DNA from: Cryoendolithus antarcticus
Taxonomy: Eukaryota > Ascomycota > Dothideomycetes > Cladosporiales > Cladosporiaceae
NCBI GenBank assembly: GCA_002077065.1
Contig: NAJO01000011.1
Location: forward strand, 519,001 to 583,000
DNA: 64,000 nt
Direction: 5' to 3'
The stretch's first letter is position 1. Each line of letters begins with the position of its first letter. The translations under genes and the position numbers were made by a program. The notes below the pieces were generated by a model. It did no database searches and was not told where the DNA came from. It saw nothing but the letters and a program-made list of their open reading frames with translations. Below, in pieces: positions 22,090-33,692 of the stretch.

Positions 22090-24168
22090 GGTCGCTTGCC
22101 CTGGTGCCTTGCTCGTTTCGATCGATAGGAACACGTCGAGTGTGGTAGCTTCCCGATGATACGAGGCTTGTCGGTAAAGCTAGACTGATTAGTGGTATGG
22201 TTGGCGGAAATATTATGGTTTGACAACACCTGGTCACTGCCTACGAACACTCAACGATCTACGGATCTAAACACGATACGTCATGCTGGAGAACCCCTCG
22301 GTGACTGATGCGCTGTGATTGGGTACGCTTCTCGGGACGCTAACGTAGGTCGTTTGGAGGAAAGTGAGGTGGCTTTTGAGAGACTCAAGTGGACGCAGAA
22401 GCGTGACGGGGAGATCTATCGAATGCGCCATGCCTAGGGAGCTTCGCCGCTACTGGTTTCACGGTGGTTTGTAGGTGTCTAGAAGATGCAGCCAGAGATG
22501 CTGCTTCAACACAATCTCTTGAACTCGCGCATTGAATGTCGCATTGAAGCCCAGACGCGTCTATTACTGCCTCGGGTGCGGTGAATCGACCATGATGGGC
22601 TCGACGGCCGAGCACGTAGGAACGATAGCGGGAACATAACCACAGTCCTTACTCCTATCAGTCATTCCATGCTTCAACTCATCAATTGCTACTGCGGAGT
22701 CGTGTGTCGATCTCGGCTCGCAAAGCATTGCCAGGTTCGATCTGTCTTACGATCTGTCCAGCTGCAGGTCACCAGATCTCATCTGTGAACCCTCGTGGAC
22801 ATGCCTAGCGCATGCATCCATCGCTGCTCGAAGCGGCTTGCCGGGCCTTCGCTGCAGAACGAGCGTAGGTATCTGACTCGTCTCACAGCGCTCCACCAAT
22901 TGCGAGCTGTACCAGGCCCGGTATAATGACTTGTGGTGTCTGCGGAAAAGCACTCTCAAAGCTACCGACACTGCGTTAAGCAAGCGCCGGTCGCGCCGAT
23001 ACCATGGGTTTCGGGGAGCGGGGCGCTCGGAGAAGGCTGGCGCTGATCGTACTGTGGATGTTCAGTCGACAAGTCGCGATCCTTGCACGATGCTGCCAGA
23101 TGCCGTTCTCATGGCATTGTTTCAAGCACCATAGATTGCCACCGCATACTGCTCGTGGCACGGCCGTCGGAGCAACTTCCTCTCTATGTGATTGCGATCG
23201 AGCAAGGAGGAGACGTCGAGGCTAGCGCTATGTGCTATCGGATCGGGGCGGCGCTTGGGCCGGCGAGATTGTGCCGGCGAGATTCCCACGGCGGCGCCCT
23301 GAACGCTGGAAGGCGCGTGTGTGATAGAGTAGGGTGGCTGTATTAGGTTGCGCTGCAACGTCGTGACTCGTCGTGTGGTCAAGAAGAAGTCGCTCGGGTC
23401 CCGTTGTCGCATGTTGACCACCGCCACTGTATCGTCCAAGTCTGGTGATCGAAAGACACGTTCAGCGTTAGATCTCTGAGCAGCTCGCTACCACCAACAG
23501 GTACCGGTGGCGGGCGGCTAAGGTGGGTGAAAGGGTCCAGGCTGTCGGGTCAAGGACTACATGCAGGCCAGCGAGAGCAGATCCGCATTCTTGCATGACA
23601 GCAAACAACCACCTCTTTTCCACAGGCGCATCGATCGCAGGCGTGACGTGCGTCAGTTGGGGAGGATTTCCCCCTCATAACACCAACAGTGGTTCGGAAG
23701 CACTGTTGCGACGTGCTTTGCTGCTGTACGACTTGCCTTGCCGCCACCCACCCCAGCGTGCATACCCGCCTAGTAGCCTCGCATTGCAGACTGCTTTCCC
23801 AGCAGCTTTCCCCAATGCCATCGACGCATCACAACTCCCATGCCCACACGCGACTGTAGCACAATGGCCCACCATGCCGCGTGAGCCCTCGTGTGCTGTC
23901 ATCTCGACGCTTTGCCGGGTTGTGCAACAGTGAGAACGCCATTGGACAGGAACTTCATGCTGGCTTTACTCCAAGCACCTGGTTGAGTCCTCTGGTGCTC
24001 TGTCGATATCCGCTTACCAGTTCGACGCTCTGGTATCGTCTGACTCGGCAGGAGCTCCCACAACCACGGACTTGGTTGTCGATATTCGAGTGCCCTTGCC
24101 ACACCGTCTACACTGGACTGGAGGAAACTACTATCTGGGCCATCTAACATCACCAAACCACAGCCAAC
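22090..24168. other. long intergenic region upstream of velB
   Basis: About 2.1 kb without a supportable gene. Open frames are short and mutually overlapping. The last 60 bases contain a CTAAC-like branch and CCACAG acceptor just before the velB ATG, so the velB leader may be spliced. Long upstream regions are common for developmental regulators. Confidence 0.5.
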
Positions 24169-25536
24169 ATGCAAGCAGCCTCTCAATCCGAATCGGCTGG
24201 CTATCACGCTCATCCACAATCTGGCGGATACTCACAACAGAACGGACAGTCTTACGGGAGTGGTTTACACTCAAATACATACGAATCGCCATCTAGCCAA
24301 GCGATGCAGCCATACCCATATCAGCAACCTCAGTATGGGTACCAGCAACAGCCACCGACACAGAGCCAACACCCGCAGCCACAGTATATGCAGCATCCGT
24401 CACAGCAACCACCTATGCAATCCCAGTACCAGCATGGACCTCCGCTGGGGTACCCGCCGCCACCAGGCGCACGGCCGATGTACAGCATGCCTCCCACTAT
24501 GCTACCACCCCTCATACAACATCCAAGCATGGTACCGCCCTCCCACCTGCCTCCAGGTCCCGGCCCGCCATCAAGTCTCATCCCATCCCAGCCAAACGCT
24601 TATCACCACGCTTTAAATCCCGTCGCTGCCTTGACCCGTCCCGATCGACCCCTAGTAGTCTCCAACGTGTCAGGGAAGTACCGCTACGCGCTCGAAGTCG
24701 TCCAAGAACCCCAACGCGCCCGCATGTGCGGCTTTGGGGACAAAGACCGCCGACCCATAACGCCCCCACCCTGCGTCCGCCTCAGAGTAACACTCGCCGA
24801 TACAGGCGAAGAAGTCCCTCACAAGGACCTCGACGGCTCATTCTTCATACTGCAAGTCGATCTCTGGGACAAGGATGCCGGTCAGGAAGTGAACATTGTT
24901 AAAGCCTCGAGTACCAGTCCTGCAGCCAGTATAAGTACGGCGCAGACGACGAGTTTTCCGCCGGTGGAGGGTAATGCGCATTTGATCATGCAGCATCAGC
25001 AGCAGCATGGCCCGTTGCAGTATATGGGCAATGACCCGCATGGGCAGCCAATCTATGGCGCGCCTGATCCACAGCAAATGCCAATGCCGCAGACGCACAG
25101 CGCCAGCACAGCGATGTACACGCGCAACTTGATTGGCAGTCTCACGGTGAATGCAAGCTCGTTGAACGACACGAAGAAACAGCCAGGCTTCTGGTTCGTG
25201 CTGCAGGATCTCTCCGTGCGAATGGAAGGCCACTTCCGCCTCAAGATGAACTTCATCGACGTGGGCTCGACTCTATCGAATCCTCCCGAGCCGCCAAGTC
25301 TGGCTTCTCTTGGTGCAGCGCCGCCGCCGAATGGTCTGCATAAGGGGCGGTGTCCAGTGCTTGCAAGCGTTTTCAGCGAGCCTTTCCAAGTCTTCTCCGC
25401 CAAGAAATTCCCCGGCGTGATCGAAAGCACGAGTCTCAGCAAAGTCTTCGCCGCGCAGGGGATCAAGATCCCGATCCGCAAAGAGGGCAGGGCAGTGGAA
25501 GTTGGAAAGGAAGAGGACGAGGAGGGCGATGACTAG
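24169..25536 (+). CDS. velB: velvet-family regulator VelB
   Basis: Nuclear/cytoplasmic velvet protein that partners VeA and VosA to control development, spore maturation and secondary metabolism. A single exon of 455 aa. The first 140 residues are a Gln/Pro/Tyr-rich disordered tail. The velvet domain is in two parts, as in VelB: the first has LEVVQEPQRARMCGFGDKDRR and PPPCVRLRV, with FFILQVDLWDKDAGQEVNIV. After an insertion of about 80 residues rich in Gln/Pro come TRNLIGSLTVNASSL, FWFVLQDLSVRMEGHFRLKMNF, PVLASVFSEPFQVFSAKKFPG and LSKVFAAQGIKIPIRKEG. The split by a long linker distinguishes VelB from VosA and VeA. The acidic tail (EEDEEGDD) seems to be lineage specific. A degraded copy of the 3' end lies about 100 bp downstream. 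Confidence 0.95.
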   Translation: MQAASQSESAGYHAHPQSGGYSQQNGQSYGSGLHSNTYESPSSQAMQPYPYQQPQYGYQQQPPTQSQHPQPQYMQHPSQQPPMQSQYQHGPPLGYPPPPGARPMYSMPPTMLPPLIQHPSMVPPSHLPPGPGPPSSLIPSQPNAYHHALNPVAALTRPDRPLVVSNVSGKYRYALEVVQEPQRARMCGFGDKDRRPITPPPCVRLRVTLADTGEEVPHKDLDGSFFILQVDLWDKDAGQEVNIVKASSTSPAASISTAQTTSFPPVEGNAHLIMQHQQQHGPLQYMGNDPHGQPIYGAPDPQQMPMPQTHSASTAMYTRNLIGSLTVNASSLNDTKKQPGFWFVLQDLSVRMEGHFRLKMNFIDVGSTLSNPPEPPSLASLGAAPPPNGLHKGRCPVLASVFSEPFQVFSAKKFPGVIESTSLSKVFAAQGIKIPIRKEGRAVEVGKEEDEEGDD

Positions 25537-25559
25537 GCGTCTGGGTCAGCGAGTCAGGT

Positions 25560-25926
25560 CACGCAGCGGAACGAGGCTGAGGAGGCGCGACCAAAGCAGC
25601 GGAGGTATCTGCGCATCTTGGGCGAATGGCGTCGTCTGCACGACTCTGAGCAACAGCTTCACGGCGCAGAAAATCAAAATTCAGTTCCTCAGCAAGGGCG
25701 AACGGTGGAACCCAGCAAGGAAGCAGATGAGGAGCATGAGGGTGTGGTATCCATGTCTGCACGCTGTGATCGCACGACGGCAGCAGGCGAACGACAGCAC
25801 GAATTAAGCGAAACGACACAGCGCAAGCGTGACCAGCTCGTATCCCTCCAACGTGCGCGCGAGATGAGGCAACGGACGCAGCGGAGGCGCGAAGAGCAGA
25901 AGTCCGGGCAAGACCGCGCGAACTAG
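25560..25926 (+). pseudogene. degraded tract with velB 3'-end similarity
   Basis: In one frame this reads NGVVCTTLSNSFTAQKIKIQ, which lines up without gaps against VelB GVIESTSLSKVFAAQGIKIP. The DNA at about 25628-25742 is visibly similar to 25420-25534. The neighbouring frame continues TVEPSKEADEEHEG (compare AVEVGKEEDEEGDD) into an Arg/Gln-rich helical stretch that ends at a stop at 25924-25926. Probably an old partial tandem duplication; no functional product is claimed. Confidence 0.4.
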
Positions 25927-25962
25927 GAGGATGCGGTAAGCGAGGCCTAGGGATCTGCATCA

Positions 25963-26448
25963 TTGCGCGGTGAGAGTACGCGAGATGCCACCGGACCGAA
26001 GAAGAACCAGTACCCTTGCCCAATGGCGCAGGCATACAACTGCATCTACACTTTCGCTACATCTTTCGGCGCTACACGGCACGCGAGGATGCACACTGGC
26101 AAGAAGGAAGTCGTCTGTCCGGAGTGCGGTCAGGCTTTCGCTAGCAAAGACAACATGAAGACGCATCGACGAAGACCGGGTTGCAATCGCAGACTGCCCT
26201 TGTCCAAGGAATTCTGTGGGGACGACCAGCTGGGAGGGGTCTCGAATGGGGTTTCTCGTGTGCGAACGAGGACTGCTTCCACGGCCGCGTTACAGCGAGA
26301 GAGGATGGGCAGGCTTGGACGCGAGATGTCGGGTCGCTCGACATTCGGGAGCGAACATAGGAAACATCGTCAATTATTAGATGTAGTGATCTCTTCGGAT
26401 AGGAAAAGATACACATTTCAGAACGTTGGCAACTCTTGCCGGTGGTGA
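25963..26448 (+). CDS. C2H2 zinc-finger ORF, probably incomplete
   Basis: The frame shows [20 protein letters not shown], then [21 protein letters not shown], and [14 protein letters not shown]. The second unit is a clear C2H2-type finger (C-x2-C ... H-x5-C or H), joined to the first by the TGKK linker typical of tandem fingers. This is probably a transcription-factor fragment, because there is no good ATG at 25963 and the upstream in-frame sequence has stops at 25924 and about 25948. The C-terminal part is Arg/Ser-rich without motifs. It may share a promoter or transcript with the degraded tract before it. Partner and target are unknown. Confidence 0.45.
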   Translation: MRGESTRDATGPKKNQYPCPMAQAYNCIYTFATSFGATRHARMHTGKKEVVCPECGQAFASKDNMKTHRRRPGCNRRLPLSKEFCGDDQLGGVSNGVSRVRTRTASTAALQRERMGRLGREMSGRSTFGSEHRKHRQLLDVVISSDRKRYTFQNVGNSCRW

Positions 26449-26887
26449 AACACACAAAACGATTGGGAGTCAAGGCGTCCAGCTTGTCAACCAGGTGCTA
26501 GTTTGCCGATTTGGGAGGCAAGGGAAACGTGGTTAATGCAGATGATAGGAGCATTGGTAGCCAACAACTACATGAGTAGACCACAGCGCTTTCATGCATC
26601 ATTCAAGCCTCCGGGTCGGCATATTGATCTATACTAGTTGTGCGCGTTGGGAAGTCTTGTTGCGCTTACGCTGCGTGAGACACGTTCGAGTCGCCGCGTA
26701 CTCTCTGGCCCCATCATCATCATCTCCGTGTCGCTGACTTCGCCACCTCGACGGGGTCCCTTCCACGCACTTTGCTGCCAATAGACACTGGTCTGCTCAC
26801 TGCCGCCGCCGCCGCCGCACGCGCAACGCACGGGATAGGGGTTCCGTCACTTACCTTCGCTCCATGCTCGCTCCATATTCGCCCTTC
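26449..26887. other. intergenic with short trinucleotide runs
   Basis: Contains a CAT run near 26714-26725 and a GCC run near 26804-26818. Otherwise nothing is recognised; the right end is the eIF2-gamma 3' flank. Confidence 0.4.
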
Positions 26888-28488
26888 TCAGGAATTCTGC
26901 GGCTCCAGCGTCGTGCCAGCCTGGATCGTAGCCCACCCAATCAACCGCCAATGCTTCTCGATTCTCCGCGACAGCGCGACCTTCTCCCCAATCTCCGTGC
27001 AAGCCGGACTAGTCAGCTGCAGTTTCGCAGCATCGGCCCTGACAGCCACAACCTTCGCGCCTGTAGCCGTGCTTCCGATGTTCACCATCAGCACCTCGTT
27101 CTTCGCAAGCTTCGCGACCTTGGCTTGCTTGCCGTCGGCGGTCTTGACACCAAGCAGCCGGCGGAGCAAGAAGTAGTTGACCTCGAGCTCAGTGTAGATT
27201 TTCGGGAGCTGGCCCTTGAGGCCGAGCACAAAGCCTACCAGCCGATCGGCGCGGCACAGGGTAGGATCGATGCGGGTTCCGACACCGATGAGACCACCAG
27301 GAACGGCGAATTTGAGCGTATTGTTCTCGGTGTGCAGGGACATGACGCGGGAGAAGATAGGCTTGCATTGGATTTGGCCCTTGTCGTCTTTGCTCACAAT
27401 ACCCGGGCGGATCTCGATCTCATCGCCGAGTTTCAGGATACCAGTCAGGATTGAGCCACCTGCTACACCGCCTTGCAGCTCATCGATCTCGGAACCAGGC
27501 TTGTTGACGTCGAAACTGCGGATGACGATCATGTGCGGGTCGTCCTGGAAGTTCCGCAGCGGTACAGGGATCTTCGTGCAGAGCATCTCGTTGATCGCAT
27601 CAATGTTGAACTTCAGCTGGGCGGAGATTGGGATTATGGGGCTGTTGTCTGCTACTGTGCCGCGGATGAACTTTTTGATCGACTCATAATGCGCGGACGC
27701 GGCCTCTTCTCGCATGAGGTCGACTTTGTTTTGCAGGATGATGATGTGGGAGAGTTTCATGATTTCGATTGCGGCGAGATGCTCGGAGGTTTGCGGTTGG
27801 GGGCAGGTTTCGTTGCCTGCTATGAGGAGGAGGGCGGCGTCCATTACGGCGGCGCCTGAAAGCATGGTGCTCATGAGGATGTCGTGGCCGGGGCAGTCGA
27901 CGAATCTAGGGGTTGTTAGTGTTATGCTGGAGCGTGTGCTGGTGTGGTAAGAACTCACGAGACATGTCGTAGTAATCTGTAGATGCCATCACAGCCGTCT
28001 CTCTCGCACGGCGGATCTACCTCCTTCTCGCTCTTGTAACTCCGATAGCACGTCGGTCGCGGGCACTCCTCGTTGTCGCACTTGTACACCTTGGCGTTCG
28101 CATACCCCAGCTTGATGGTAATATTTCGCTCCAGCTCATTCTTGAACCGCACCGTCTGCACACCGGAAATGGCCTTCACCACTGTACTCTTCCCGTGCGC
28201 CACGTGACCAATCGTGCCGATGTTGATGGTGGCTTGCCGTGCAATGATCTCCGGTGAGAGGGGAGTGAGTTTTGATACATCCAGATCTTTTGGGTCTGGC
28301 TGTTCGGGGAGCTTCGGTCGGAGGTCGTGTGCTGCTTGTATCGCGTTGGACTTCTTCAGTGCTGATTTGGGCATGGGCGCTGGCCCTTTCTCGCGCGCCT
28401 CATCGTCTTCTTGCGCATCGAGTTCCTCGATATCTTGGGTAGGTGGGAGGTCTTCCTCCTCAGACTCGAAGCCGCCGTTGGTCGCCAT
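26888..28488 (-). CDS. GCD11: translation initiation factor eIF2 subunit gamma
   Basis: GTP-binding subunit of eIF2, which delivers initiator Met-tRNA to the 40S subunit. Predicted model: complement of 26888-27905 and 27959-28488 (53-nt intron GTGAGT...CTAG), 515 aa. The acidic N-terminal tail is followed by G1 GHVAHGKST and a Cys-rich knuckle ([12 protein letters not shown] ... CERDGC). Then come G3 FVDCPGHD, split by the intron, and G4 NKVDL. Domain II/III signatures include [21 protein letters not shown] and PGGLIGVGT. It ends shortly after [13 protein letters not shown]. The frame across the intron is exact. Confidence 0.96.
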
Positions 28489-29888
28489 GATTGCGGTGTT
28501 GGTGTGTTGTCAATCCGGTCTCTGGTAGTGAGTATGCCGGGTAGTGTGTCGTTGATGCTGCTGTGGTTTTGTGAGTCGTTGCTCATATATTGACTGCACA
28601 CATGTTGGAGAGTCATATTGGCGGGGCGGCAACTTTTCCCACCGCCAAGACTTTGACGTCCGCCACGCGACTTCACTGCGACATGGCCATATAAAAGCAG
28701 CATTGACTTGATATCAGCACAATTCTAAGCCTTGGTGTATGAACATACTCGCCTTGTGTAGACTGCGGAGAGTACTCGGGAAGCCATTCGTGTTGCAACG
28801 GACTCGAAGCCATCACGACTGATGGCGCGCAGGATTAACACATTCGAATTCTCTCCTACAGCAAACTCCTGAGGATTGAACGAGCAACGCCAGCACTCAA
28901 GACATCACATGTCACTGACCAATGGCAAGCACGATGCGTACCGTCCACCGTCACTCGCGCGAAACACGGCCGAGCGCAGTAAATGGCAGCATGCGGCATG
29001 AAGCATTGGCCGCACGCGTGCAGTCAACATCATCTGGGTCTGGCATGCAAACCTGACTGGACCGCTTCCCGTGGCTGGACTGCCCTAATCCGGGCGGAGC
29101 CTGTCAAGGACTCGAAGGCCGTGTCAGCAACCCAGATGGCCGGGCTCCATCATGGAGCATTCACCACGCCGGAGCGTTTGTGCATGACCATGTCTCGAAT
29201 ATGCGCGACCGTTAGTATTTGCTAAGGCAGTACTCGAGGCCTCATCGAAGCTGAGTGACTATGGTAGAGCAGGTAGTCTGGAAATCAAGCATGGGACGCC
29301 TTCGAGGGGGCCATACGAAATGCCCTCTCCGCATCACGCCACGACGAGAGCGTACGCTGTCACTCGAACTTGTCGAGTCAAGCGTGCAACACGGCATGTT
29401 CGAGTACCCTTCTACATGATCTGTCTGGAAACGTGCGCAGACGTCCGAGGTAAATGTAGGATCCGAAACATGCGACTGACTTCATGAACAGTTCCACGAT
29501 CAGGCCCACACGCCTCACCGCGATTGTCTGCCAGTGATCTCGCACTCTCGCAGGTAAGTCCCCGCTCTCATTTCGCAAGTCATCTCGGGCAATTGTAGCT
29601 TATCTGCTTTCGGTTATTTGTTGCGTTGCTGCGGAATGCCCCTCGCTAAGTACCCAATCTACCACTGGAATGCATCTGCATCACAACATACACGATGCGA
29701 GCAGATCTCCGTATAAGGCGGCATAGCCTTCTGGAACTGGTAACAACAACTACACTCTCTTAGTACTTGCACTTCTTGGATCTCCACTCGTTCGGTCCTC
29801 GAAGATAGTTGCACCGCATTCTCCTTGATTCTCTCAAACAGCATAATATCATCAACACGCCTCACACGGCTTTCACAGCATCGTAATT
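28489..29888. other. intergenic, nothing recognised
   Basis: A 1.4-kb divergent gap between eIF2-gamma and the Ser/Thr-rich protein gene. I found no gene, tRNA or repeat that I can support. Confidence 0.45.
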
Positions 29889-30830
29889 ATGAAGGGCTTC
29901 CGCGCGGCTGTCGTAGCCGTCGTTATCAATGGCGCATCGGCGCAACTTGGAGGGTACAACGGTGTCACCACGACCACGACCACCACCCCAGTCGCAGTAT
30001 ACTCCACACCTGCCTTGTCGACTTCTCTCGCAACCTCGACACCAAGCTCGAGTGCTGCGCCCATCAGCCCTATCACATCCTCCAGCACCCAGTCATACGT
30101 GACTGTCACATATGACGACTGCCCAAGCTCATCAGTCCCGACGCTGATCACCGTCACGAACGGTGTGACGGTCACATACTGCCCTGAGTGCGAGATGAAG
30201 CCTACCAGCTCGCCAGTCATTCCTCACACCACTGTGTACACGACTGTCTACTCGTCACTCTGCTCGACTGGTCTCGTGCCAGCTACCTACACCATCACGG
30301 AAAGCTGCACGGCAGCGACACCGTCATGGGCTACGCACAGCACGGCGATCCCGCCAGGCTTCACCACTACTGTCAAGACATGCACTGTGTGCGAGAGCAC
30401 GCCGATCCCGGTCACGATCACCGAGCCCTGCGACTGTGAAGCCACCTCGGGTGTGCCCATGACTCAGACTGCGGCGAGCACAACAGCCAGCATGCCATCT
30501 GCCACGGGCTCCATCATCAGCCAGATCAGCGATGGTAAGTCATCGATCTTATTTGCCCCAAGTCACAACACATATCTAACATCCCTCCCAGGCCAAGTCC
30601 AAGCACCAGCAGGCACACCCACCGGCTCGTCCCCACCATACCCAACCACAGCTGGCAGCAACTGCCCAGGTCCCCAGTGCCGCGCCGTCGCAAGCGCCTC
30701 GCCAGGTGTGACCTATGGCAACACCTCCGGCATCACGCCCTACACTGGTGGTGCCTCAGGCGTCAGCGCTGGCTTGATGAGCTCGCTGGTGTTCGCACTG
30801 TTGACGGGTGTTTTTGCTTTCGCACTATAG
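29889..30830 (+). CDS. GPI-type Ser/Thr-rich secreted protein
   Basis: An N-terminal signal peptide (MKGFRAAVVAVVINGASAQ) leads into a Thr-rich region. Then come repeated short motifs of the YVTVTYDDCPSSS, TVTYCPEC and TVYTTVYSSLC kind, common in fungal wall proteins. The C-terminus (SGVSAGLMSSLVFALLTGVFA) is a hydrophobic GPI-addition tail. A 57-nt segment 30535-30591 has a perfect GTAAGT donor, a CTAAC branch and a CCCAG acceptor. It preserves the frame either way, so the product is 294 aa if spliced and 313 aa if not; I favour splicing. Probably a cell-surface protein; no enzyme domain seen. Confidence 0.75.
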   Translation: MKGFRAAVVAVVINGASAQLGGYNGVTTTTTTTPVAVYSTPALSTSLATSTPSSSAAPISPITSSSTQSYVTVTYDDCPSSSVPTLITVTNGVTVTYCPECEMKPTSSPVIPHTTVYTTVYSSLCSTGLVPATYTITESCTAATPSWATHSTAIPPGFTTTVKTCTVCESTPIPVTITEPCDCEATSGVPMTQTAASTTASMPSATGSIISQISDGKSSILFAPSHNTYLTSLPGQVQAPAGTPTGSSPPYPTTAGSNCPGPQCRAVASASPGVTYGNTSGITPYTGGASGVSAGLMSSLVFALLTGVFAFAL

Positions 30831-31326
30831 AGTAATGGTATGTGGGTGGTAATGGTATTGGTACGCGACCTCACGTCACACTTGACTGTCATAGTGCACG
30901 AGCTTACATGTCACAGGCGTTTACGGATCTCACTTTGTAGCTTCTACATCCTCAGCGGCCGCACTTCCATGTGGTGGCAGAGACGCGGACAATGCTTTCC
31001 GTACTCTCGATATAGCATTGTTAAGACTGTTACAACAAAGCCGCTTTCGAGTGTGCGTCCTTCACGTCCAGGTAGGCACTCTCGATTTCCCTGGCCTTTG
31101 TCCTCCTGGACAGATTGTCGAAGTCCTTGTCTTCCTCGAGCAGTCGGTCTAGACAAAGGGCATCTCGCCCCCATCACTGCTTCCGGCCAAGTCCTCTCTC
31201 TTACACTTCTGCCATTGTCCTCTGCTCTTCATTCCTTTCCTCAAGAGCACGGTGAAGCAGGTCTCTCACCATTGCAGTCCCAGCCACACGGATAATCATC
31301 ATAAACCCACCACGAGAACGCCCAAT
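30831..31326. other. intergenic, leader of the next gene
   Basis: About 0.5 kb, pyrimidine-rich toward its right end as is usual for fungal promoters and leaders. No gene seen. Confidence 0.4.
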
Positions 31327-32566
31327 ATGTCCAACTTCGTGCGAGGTTACAATAGCAGCGCAACCGAGAACGACATTGAATGGGACGCTTTTCAAGCAGG
31401 CGGCAAATCTCATGAACGCTGCACCACCCCCGAGTACGAGGCCGACAAAGCTGCCCGCAAGGCCGCCAAAGATGCTCGCAAAGAGGCCCGCAAGTCAGGC
31501 AGCTCGCGTGTGGACTCACCTTACGCAGGCACCAAGGCCTTGCACGCAGGCTCCTTTGACGCCGTAGACGAGTCGCCCAGCCGCCGCCCCGCCGGCATCA
31601 CTCCTGGTCGCTTCGACAGAAGTAACAAAGCCGAGAACTCTGCTACTTCGGACAAGTCCTTCGCGGAGTCCTTCGCTGCTTCAGCCAAGAGCACCGCGAG
31701 TATTGGCTCGCAGATCTCGGAGAAAGCGAAAGCCGTGGGTGGTTTCGTCCGCCGCGCTTCCTTGTCCTTGACGCGCCGTTTCTCAAGCTCGTCCGTTAAC
31801 GTGGCCGCCGATGGCGATGCGAAGGTGTACAAGACACCCGCCGAAGTGGCAGCCCACGCCGAGGAGCAGGAGAAGTACCGCCAGACGGCTCCCAAGCACC
31901 GCCCGCAGAACCAGAAGCGCTGGCTCTGCCATCGCTACAGCAAGGACTTCAACACCCTACTCGAGAATACAGAGCGTGAGCCAACTGATGCTGCCGTCGA
32001 ACGGTACTTCGGCGCCCTAGCGCAGCACCGCATGTGGGCCACCGACGCAGTCGACCGCGAGCCCCTGGCCATGACAGCCGCGGAGCGCAAGCAAGCCGAG
32101 CGCTCATTCTGGCCCCCGCTCGTGGCGGACGTGGACGGCAACGCCACGCCGCCGCCTCGCACGCCGTCGCCTCCTCCCGCACCACAAGGCGTGATAACGT
32201 CGATGTCCATCGGCGCAGCCAGAATCATGGCCAAGGCTGGAAAGGCCAAGATACGTGAGTCTCCCATGCTTTCTACAATCCGGACGAGTATGCAGCCGAA
32301 GAAAGGCGCGCTGCATCCTGTTACTAGTTTGAGTCCAGATTTTACGGATATGAATGTGCCCGCTGACATGATGACAGCTTGTGGATGGGAGGAGGGTCCG
32401 AATAAGGGTAAGGGGTGCAGTAAGCTACCGGAGAGGGCGCTGACGAATGGGCTTTGTGAGAATTGCAGACGTAAGTGACCTTCCGTTTCCTATACTGCGT
32501 TGGCACTAGTCTAATGGTGCGGTATCTGACTTGGGCATAGGTCGTCTGAGTCGCCACTTGGATTAG
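31327..32566 (+). CDS. hypothetical protein with C-terminal Cys motif
   Basis: Not recognised. It starts at ATG 31327 (MSNFVRGYNSSATENDIEWD). There is a Lys/Ala/Arg-rich helical stretch (DKAARKAAKDARKEARKSGS), a Ser/Ala-rich middle, an Arg-rich SLTRRFSSSSV segment and a Pro-rich TPPPRTPSPPPAP segment. The C-terminus holds CGW...GKGCSK...GLCENCRR, four Cys that could bind zinc. The last intron is predicted at 32471-32540 (GTAAGT...CATAG), leading to RRLSRHLD and TAG at 32566. A 123-nt piece at 32255-32377 also has GTGAGT, a GCTGAC branch and ACAG and keeps the frame, so the product is 389 or 348 aa. Function unknown, probably intracellular. Confidence 0.65.
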
Positions 32567-32755
32567 AGGTGGCGGTTCTTTCGTGTCGTGTGCTTTCTGT
32601 CAATCTATACATCTACATACATAATATCATATATTGGGCGCTGATCCTTCTTTTGTCTCTCAGAACTTCCTGCGTTGCCTCATGCTCAGGTGTATCATGT
32701 CACTGGCACAGCGCCAAGACCCCCTTCCGCTGATGTCGCTAAAGGTGCGCTGTAC

Positions 32756-33311
32756 ATGAAGATCGCTGGTCGTAAGAAGCTGCGGAAGGTCCGTGACGCT
32801 GTATGGAGGGTTCTCTGGCGACCCGTTTGGTGACGAGAGCTCGGAGACTGAGTTCTCGTCGCCAAGACATGACAGTAATGGCACATCAAGTGGTAATGGG
32901 CAATGCACAAGGCGAAACTCGTTCTGGAACGCACCGAGCAAGAGAGTTTCACGGAGTCCACGCCAGCAAAGCTTCGCTGGGACTACCAGTACAGTGCTCC
33001 TGAGTGACGCTGACGGTCGCATTGCTGGTATTTCACGCTACTCACCTATGAGTTGGACCTTAACACAGAGATTTGATCAGACCCGCCCCGACCGCCGATC
33101 GATGTCTGTCGACATCGCCTACAAGCTGCCAAAGTCTGGCCTTCAAGATTCCGCCTGCAGGATGTCGCGCAGCGGTAGTCTGCCTGCAATACGTGGTCAG
33201 CTCCCAAGCGGTGAGCCGTTCTGGTACGATGGCGAGCGAGATTCGGCTTTCTATGATTTCTACGAAGAGCTATTGGCGCTCTATGGGATCGAGCTTGGGG
33301 AGTGCGACTGA
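32756..33311 (+). CDS. small basic/Ser-rich hypothetical protein
   Basis: Tentative model: join 32756-32829 and 32876-33311, 169 aa. Exon 1 reads MKIAGRKKLRKVRDAVWRVL. A 46-nt GTGACG...ACAG intron would join it to CNGTSSGNGQCTRRNSFWN. The middle is Ser/Arg-rich and the end acidic-aromatic (FWYDGERDSAFYDFYEELL). Without the intron there is no ATG for the long downstream frame. No family recognised; moderate to low certainty on the gene model. Confidence 0.4.
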
Positions 33312-33692
33312 GTCCAGCTCAGGCTAAGATTCTCATCAGCAAATCACCTGTCACAGTCCACTGTTTGGCACTTCGCAGGCTCGACGATATCAAACACGAT
33401 CGCGTGTGGTGTCTAGCTACTCCTTGCGAGTTTCCTTTGAGCCAGCAGATCTGAACAATGTGCATTGTGTCCTCACCAGCGAGACAAAGCTGTACAGCAC
33501 GGGATCAAAGCATTCACAGACAATGGCGAACATGAGCCCAGGATTACTTCCAAAGCATATAACGATGTCCGGTAGCGCCAGGTCCTTTCATTTCGTCAGT
33601 CAGAGACGGCCAACGCTCAGAGAGACGCGGTCATCTTTCACTCACCTCCGAACCAGCCACCAGAACACCCACGGACCCACCTCGGACGCACC
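33312..33692. other. intergenic, nothing recognised
   Basis: Short gap between two small hypothetical genes; no coding evidence. Confidence 0.35.

Noticed and set aside
26714..26818. CAT and GCC trinucleotide runs as a functional repeat
   Set aside because: Only four to five units each, common by chance in intergenic DNA.
30944..31295. Small ORFs between the GPI-type gene and the gene at 31327
   Set aside because: Short, overlapping on both strands, no motif; better explained as promoter and leader.
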